Made by a program: the position numbers and the translations under genes | Assembly (NCBI RefSeq): GCF_051014685.1 | Contig: NW_027478907.1 | Coordinates: 248,001-312,000 of the forward strand | DNA from: Ptiloglossa arizonensis | Lineage: Eukaryota > Arthropoda > Insecta > Hymenoptera > Colletidae | Length of the DNA: 64,000 nucleotides | Direction: 5' to 3' | Notes under the pieces: model-generated | The model's input: only the letters and a program-made list of their open reading frames with translations | Told to the model about the DNA's origin: nothing | Database searches by the model: none | In this document: positions 61,081-64,000 of the stretch, piece after piece | Position numbering within the stretch: the stretch's first letter is position 1 | How the letters are laid out: each line of letters begins with the position of its first letter

Positions 61081-64000
61081 AGATGCAACAGAAATTTTGC
61101 GGATTGGTCAATCCGTTCGCGAGATATGGCAGTTTGGATGTAAGAAACGCTTGAGAAACTCAAAATTTTCGCAGTTCTGATGCTCGAAACGAATAACTAG
61201 AACGGCCTAGGGGAAAAGTACCCATACCGATGTAATCGGGCGAGTTTCTACTTTCAGATGCAACAGAAATTTTGCGGATTGGTCGATCCGTTCGCGAGAT
61301 ATGGCAGTTTGGAAGTAAGAAACGCTTGAGAAACTCAAAATTTTCGCAGTTCTGATGCTCGAAACGAATGACTAGAACGGCCTAGGGGAAAAGTGCGCAT
61401 ACCGTTGTAATCGGGCGAGTTTCTACTTTCAGATGCAACAGAAATTTTGCGGATTGATCAATCCGTTCGCGAGATATGGCAGTTTGGAGATAAGAAACGC
61501 TTGAGAAACTCAAGATTTTCGCAGTTCTGATGCTCGAAACGAATAACTAGAACGGCCTAGGGGAAAACTACACATACCGTTGTAATCGGGCGAGTTTCTA
61601 CTTTCAGATGCAACAGAAATTTTGCGGATTTATCAATCCGTTCGCGAGATATGGCAGTTTGGAGATAAGAAACGCTTGAGAAACTCCAAATTTTCGCAGT
61701 TCTGATGCTCGAAACGAATAACTAGAACGGCCTAGGGGAAAAGTGCGCATACCGTTGTAATCGGGCGAGTTTCTACTTTCAGATGCAACAGAAATTTTGC
61801 GGATCGGTCAATCCGTTCGCGAGATATGGCAGTTTGGATGTAAGAAACGCTTGAGAAACTCAAAATTTTCGCAGTTCTGATGCTCGAAACGAATAACTAG
61901 AACGGCCCAGGGGAAAAGTGCGCATACCGTTGCAATCGGGCGAGTTTCTACTTTCAAATGCAATAGAAATTTTGAGGATTGGTCAATGCGTTCGCGAGAT
62001 ATGGCCGTTTGGAGGTAAGAAACGCTTGAGAAACTCAAAATTTTCGCAGTTCTGATGCTGGAAACGAATAAATAGAACGGCCTAGGGGAAAACTATACAT
62101 ACCGTTGCAATCGGGCGAGTTTATACTTTCAGATGCAACAGAAATTTTGCGGATTGATCAATCCGTTCGCGAGATATGGCAGTTTGGAGATAAGAAACGC
62201 TTTAGAAACTCAAAATTTTCGCAGTTCTGATGCTCGAAACGAATAACTAGAACGGCCCAGGGGAAAAGTGCGCATACCGTTGTAATCGGGCGAGTTTCTA
62301 CTTTCAAATGCAACAGAAATTTTGCGGATTGGTAAATGCGTTCGCGAGATATGGCATTTTGGACGTAAGAAACGCTTGAGAAACTCAAAATTTTCGCAGT
62401 TCTGATGCTCAAAACGAATAACTAGAACGGCCCAGGGGAAAAGTGCGCATACCGTGGTAATCGGGCGAGTTTCTACTTTCAAATGCAACAGAAATTTTGC
62501 GGATTGGTCAATGCGTTCGCGAGATGTGGCAGTTTGGAGGTAAGAAACGCTTGAGAAACTCAAAATTTTCGCAGTTCTGATGCTCGAAACGAATAACTAG
62601 AACGGCCTAGGGGAGAAGTACGCATACCGATGTAATCGGGCGAGTTTCTACTTTCAGATGCAACAGAAATGTTGCGGATTGGTCGATCCGTTCGCGAGAT
62701 ATGGCAGTTTGGAGGTAAGAAACGCTTGAGAAACTCAAAATTTTCGCAATTCTGATGCTCGAAACGAATAACTAGAACGGCCTAGGGGAAAAGTGCGCAT
62801 ACCGTTGTAATCGGGCGAGTTTCTACTTTCAGATGCAACAGAAATTATGCGGATTGGTCAATCCGTTCGCGAGATATGGCAGTTTGGAGGTAAGAAACGC
62901 TTGAGGAACTCAAAATTTTCGCAGTTCTGATGCTCGAAACGAATAACTGGAACGGCCTAGGGGAAAACTACACATACCGTTGTAATCGGGCGAGTCTCTA
63001 CTTTCAGATGCAACAGAAATTTTGCGGATTGGTCAATCCGTTCGCGAGATATGGCCGTTTGGATGTAAGAAACGCTTTAGAAACTCAAAATTTTCGCAGT
63101 TCTGATGCTCGAAACGAATAACTAGAACGGCCCAGGGGAAAAGTGCGCATACCGTTGTAATCGGGCGAGTTTCTACTTTCAAATGCAACAGAAATTTTGA
63201 GGATTGGTCAATGCGTTCGCGAGATATGGCCGTTTGGAGGTAAGAAACGCTTGAGAAACTCAAAATTTTCGCAGTTCTGATGCTGGAAACGAATAAATAG
63301 AACGGCCTAGGGGAAAACTACACATACCGTTGCAATCGGGTGAGTTTCTACTTTCAGATACAACAGAAATTTTGCGGATTGGTCAATCCGTTTGCGAGAT
63401 GTGGCAGTTTGGACGTAAGAAACGCTTGAGAAACTCAAAATTTTCGCAGTTCTGATGCTCGAAACGAATAACTAGAACGGCCTAGGGGAAAACTACACAT
63501 ACCGTTGTAATCGGGCGAGTCTCTACTTTCAGATGCAACAGAAATTTTGCGGATTGGTCAATCCGTTCGCGAGATATGGCAGTTTGGATGTAAGAAACGC
63601 TTGAGAAACTCAAAATTTTCGCAGTTCTGATGCTCGAAACGAATAACTAGAACGGCCTAGGGGAAAAGTACCCATACCGATGTAATCGGGCGAGTTTCTA
63701 CTTTCAGATGCAACAGAAATTTTGCGGATTGGTCGATCCGTTCGCGAGATATGGCAGTTTGGAAGTAAGAAACGCTTGAGAAACTCAAAATTTTCGCAGT
63801 TCTGATGCTCGAAACGAATGACTAGAACGGCCTAGGGGAAAAGTGCGCATACCGTTGTAATCGGGCGAGTTTCTACTTTCAGATGCAACAGAAATTTTGC
63901 GGATTGATCAATCCGTTCGCGAGATATGGCAGTTTGGAGATAAGAAACGCTTGAGAAACTCAAGATTTTCGCAGTTCTGATGCTCGAAACGAATAACTAG
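61081..64000 (+). repeat. Right-end domain, 14-mer echo and copies of 42-kb and 59-kb segments
   Basis: About 61141-61560 matches 63591-64000 at 2450 bp (14 monomers), including AAGTACCCATACC and ACTCAAGATTTTC. About 62405-63000 matches 59605-60200 at 2799 bp. About 63.03-63.95 kb matches 41.68-42.60 kb. GGATTTATCAATCC near 61627 and GAGTTTATAC near 62120 are private. The last monomer is cut by the window edge, so the array continues beyond it. Confidence 0.78.

Larger units (their letters stand above)
1..64000 (+). repeat. Satellite DNA array, 175-bp monomer, about 366 head-to-tail copies
   Basis: The same 175-bp unit recurs without interruption across the whole window and always in the same orientation; no inverted monomer and no inserted unique or mobile sequence was found. 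The landmark TGCAACAG returns every 175 bp, and the register drifts by only +8 bp net over 64 kb. Neighbouring monomers differ by scattered substitutions, while copies inside recent duplications are nearly identical. Eukaryotic satellites with monomers of about 150-180 bp are typical of centromeres and heterochromatin; assignment to a centromere here is inference. The family and species are not recognised. There are no genes: frames rotate between monomers and are closed by recurring stops on both strands. Confidence 0.98.

Noticed and set aside
62210..62563. 117-codon open frame on the minus strand, the longest in the window
   Set aside because: It is the usual 76-codon minus-strand frame extended because two chance variants remove stops. 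It spans two satellite monomers, has no domain or start context, and its sequence is just translated repeat.
3175..63263. Recurrent 76-codon minus-strand and 60-72-codon plus-strand frames that look like a conserved protein family
   Set aside because: Conservation comes from the DNA repeat. The frames overlap one another on opposite strands, occur only where particular monomer subtypes are adjacent, and indels and frame-breaking variants are tolerated freely.
1..64000. CRISPR array
   Set aside because: The unit is a 175-bp tandem repeat with no short direct repeats separated by unique spacers and no cas genes.
1..64000. Transposable element or LTR array
   Set aside because: No terminal repeats, target-site duplications, reverse transcriptase, integrase or transposase coding sequence was seen, and monomers join directly head to tail.
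1..64000. Phased A-tract bending signal
   Set aside because: The two A/T cores are centred about 70 bp apart, roughly 6.7 helical turns, so they are not in phase; no regular 10-bp series was seen.
1..64000. Telomeric or simple-sequence repeats
   Set aside because: No run of TTAGGG-, TTTAGGG- or TTAGG-type units or microsatellites is present; TAGGGG occurs only once per monomer.
1..64000. Known satellite families (human alpha satellite, Arabidopsis 180-bp centromere repeat)
   Set aside because: The monomer length is similar, but the landmark motifs of this monomer do not match what I recall of either family. I could not run a database search, so an identity with another named family stays open.

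Overview
The window is one uninterrupted satellite DNA array. A monomer of 175 bp repeats head to tail, in a single orientation, from the first base to the last. After allowing for a net +8 bp of indels that gives about 365.7 copies (365 complete plus a 117-bp partial at the right edge). I see no protein-coding gene, RNA gene, transposon, CRISPR array or unique sequence. The recurrent 60-117 codon open frames are by-products of the repeat. Since 175 = 3 x 58 + 1, each reading frame shifts by one base per monomer and meets a stop within about one or two monomers.

The layout indicates a eukaryotic nuclear genome, with the window deep inside a centromeric, pericentromeric or other heterochromatic block that was probably assembled from long reads. 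The supporting signs are a near-nucleosomal monomer, tens of kilobases of homogenised array, and nested multi-monomer duplications. I do not recognise the monomer and cannot name the species. By hand count the consensus is about 44% GC (A 53, C 32, G 45, T 45) with 13 CpG per monomer against about 8 expected, so CpG is not depleted.

Monomer positions below count the T of TGCAAC as 1. Landmarks are a 7-bp-arm dyad at 17-32, a partly CENP-B-box-like 17-mer at 32-48, a TTGAG/CTCAA hairpin at 69-81, an AAAATTTT core at 79-86, an AvrII-type CCTAGG at 123-128 and a conserved GTTTCTACTTTCAGA block at 161-175. The dyad has three common centres. GG-TC is imperfect, while GA-TC and GT-AC each make a perfect 16-bp palindrome.

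Region by region: 1-4 kb is a heterogeneous mixture with a weak 3-mer rhythm. 4-15 kb holds overlapping 7-, 10-, 12- and 14-monomer duplications. 16.1-18.55 kb is a clean 7-mer tandem duplication. 18.5-24 kb contains an older 12-mer copy and two dimer duplications. 24-37 kb is built from a recurrent module and carries three copies of a 5-bp insertion and a clean 4-mer tandem duplication. 37.3-56.5 kb is dominated by very large, almost identical copies (4.77 kb at 11,374-bp offset, 3.08 kb at 5,949-bp offset, 1.78 kb at 3,150-bp offset, 1.4 kb in three copies). 56.5-60.6 kb has two 7-mer tandem duplications, 60.55-61.08 kb has a run of a distinctive private monomer, and the end repeats a segment seen near 42 kb.

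There is no gene network here. The interest lies in how the array evolves. No single higher-order unit dominates, yet almost all variant spacings are whole multiples of 175 bp. Every indel allele I could detect is present in two to four copies. Duplications are longest and youngest in the right half. Any centromeric role is inference from sequence form alone.
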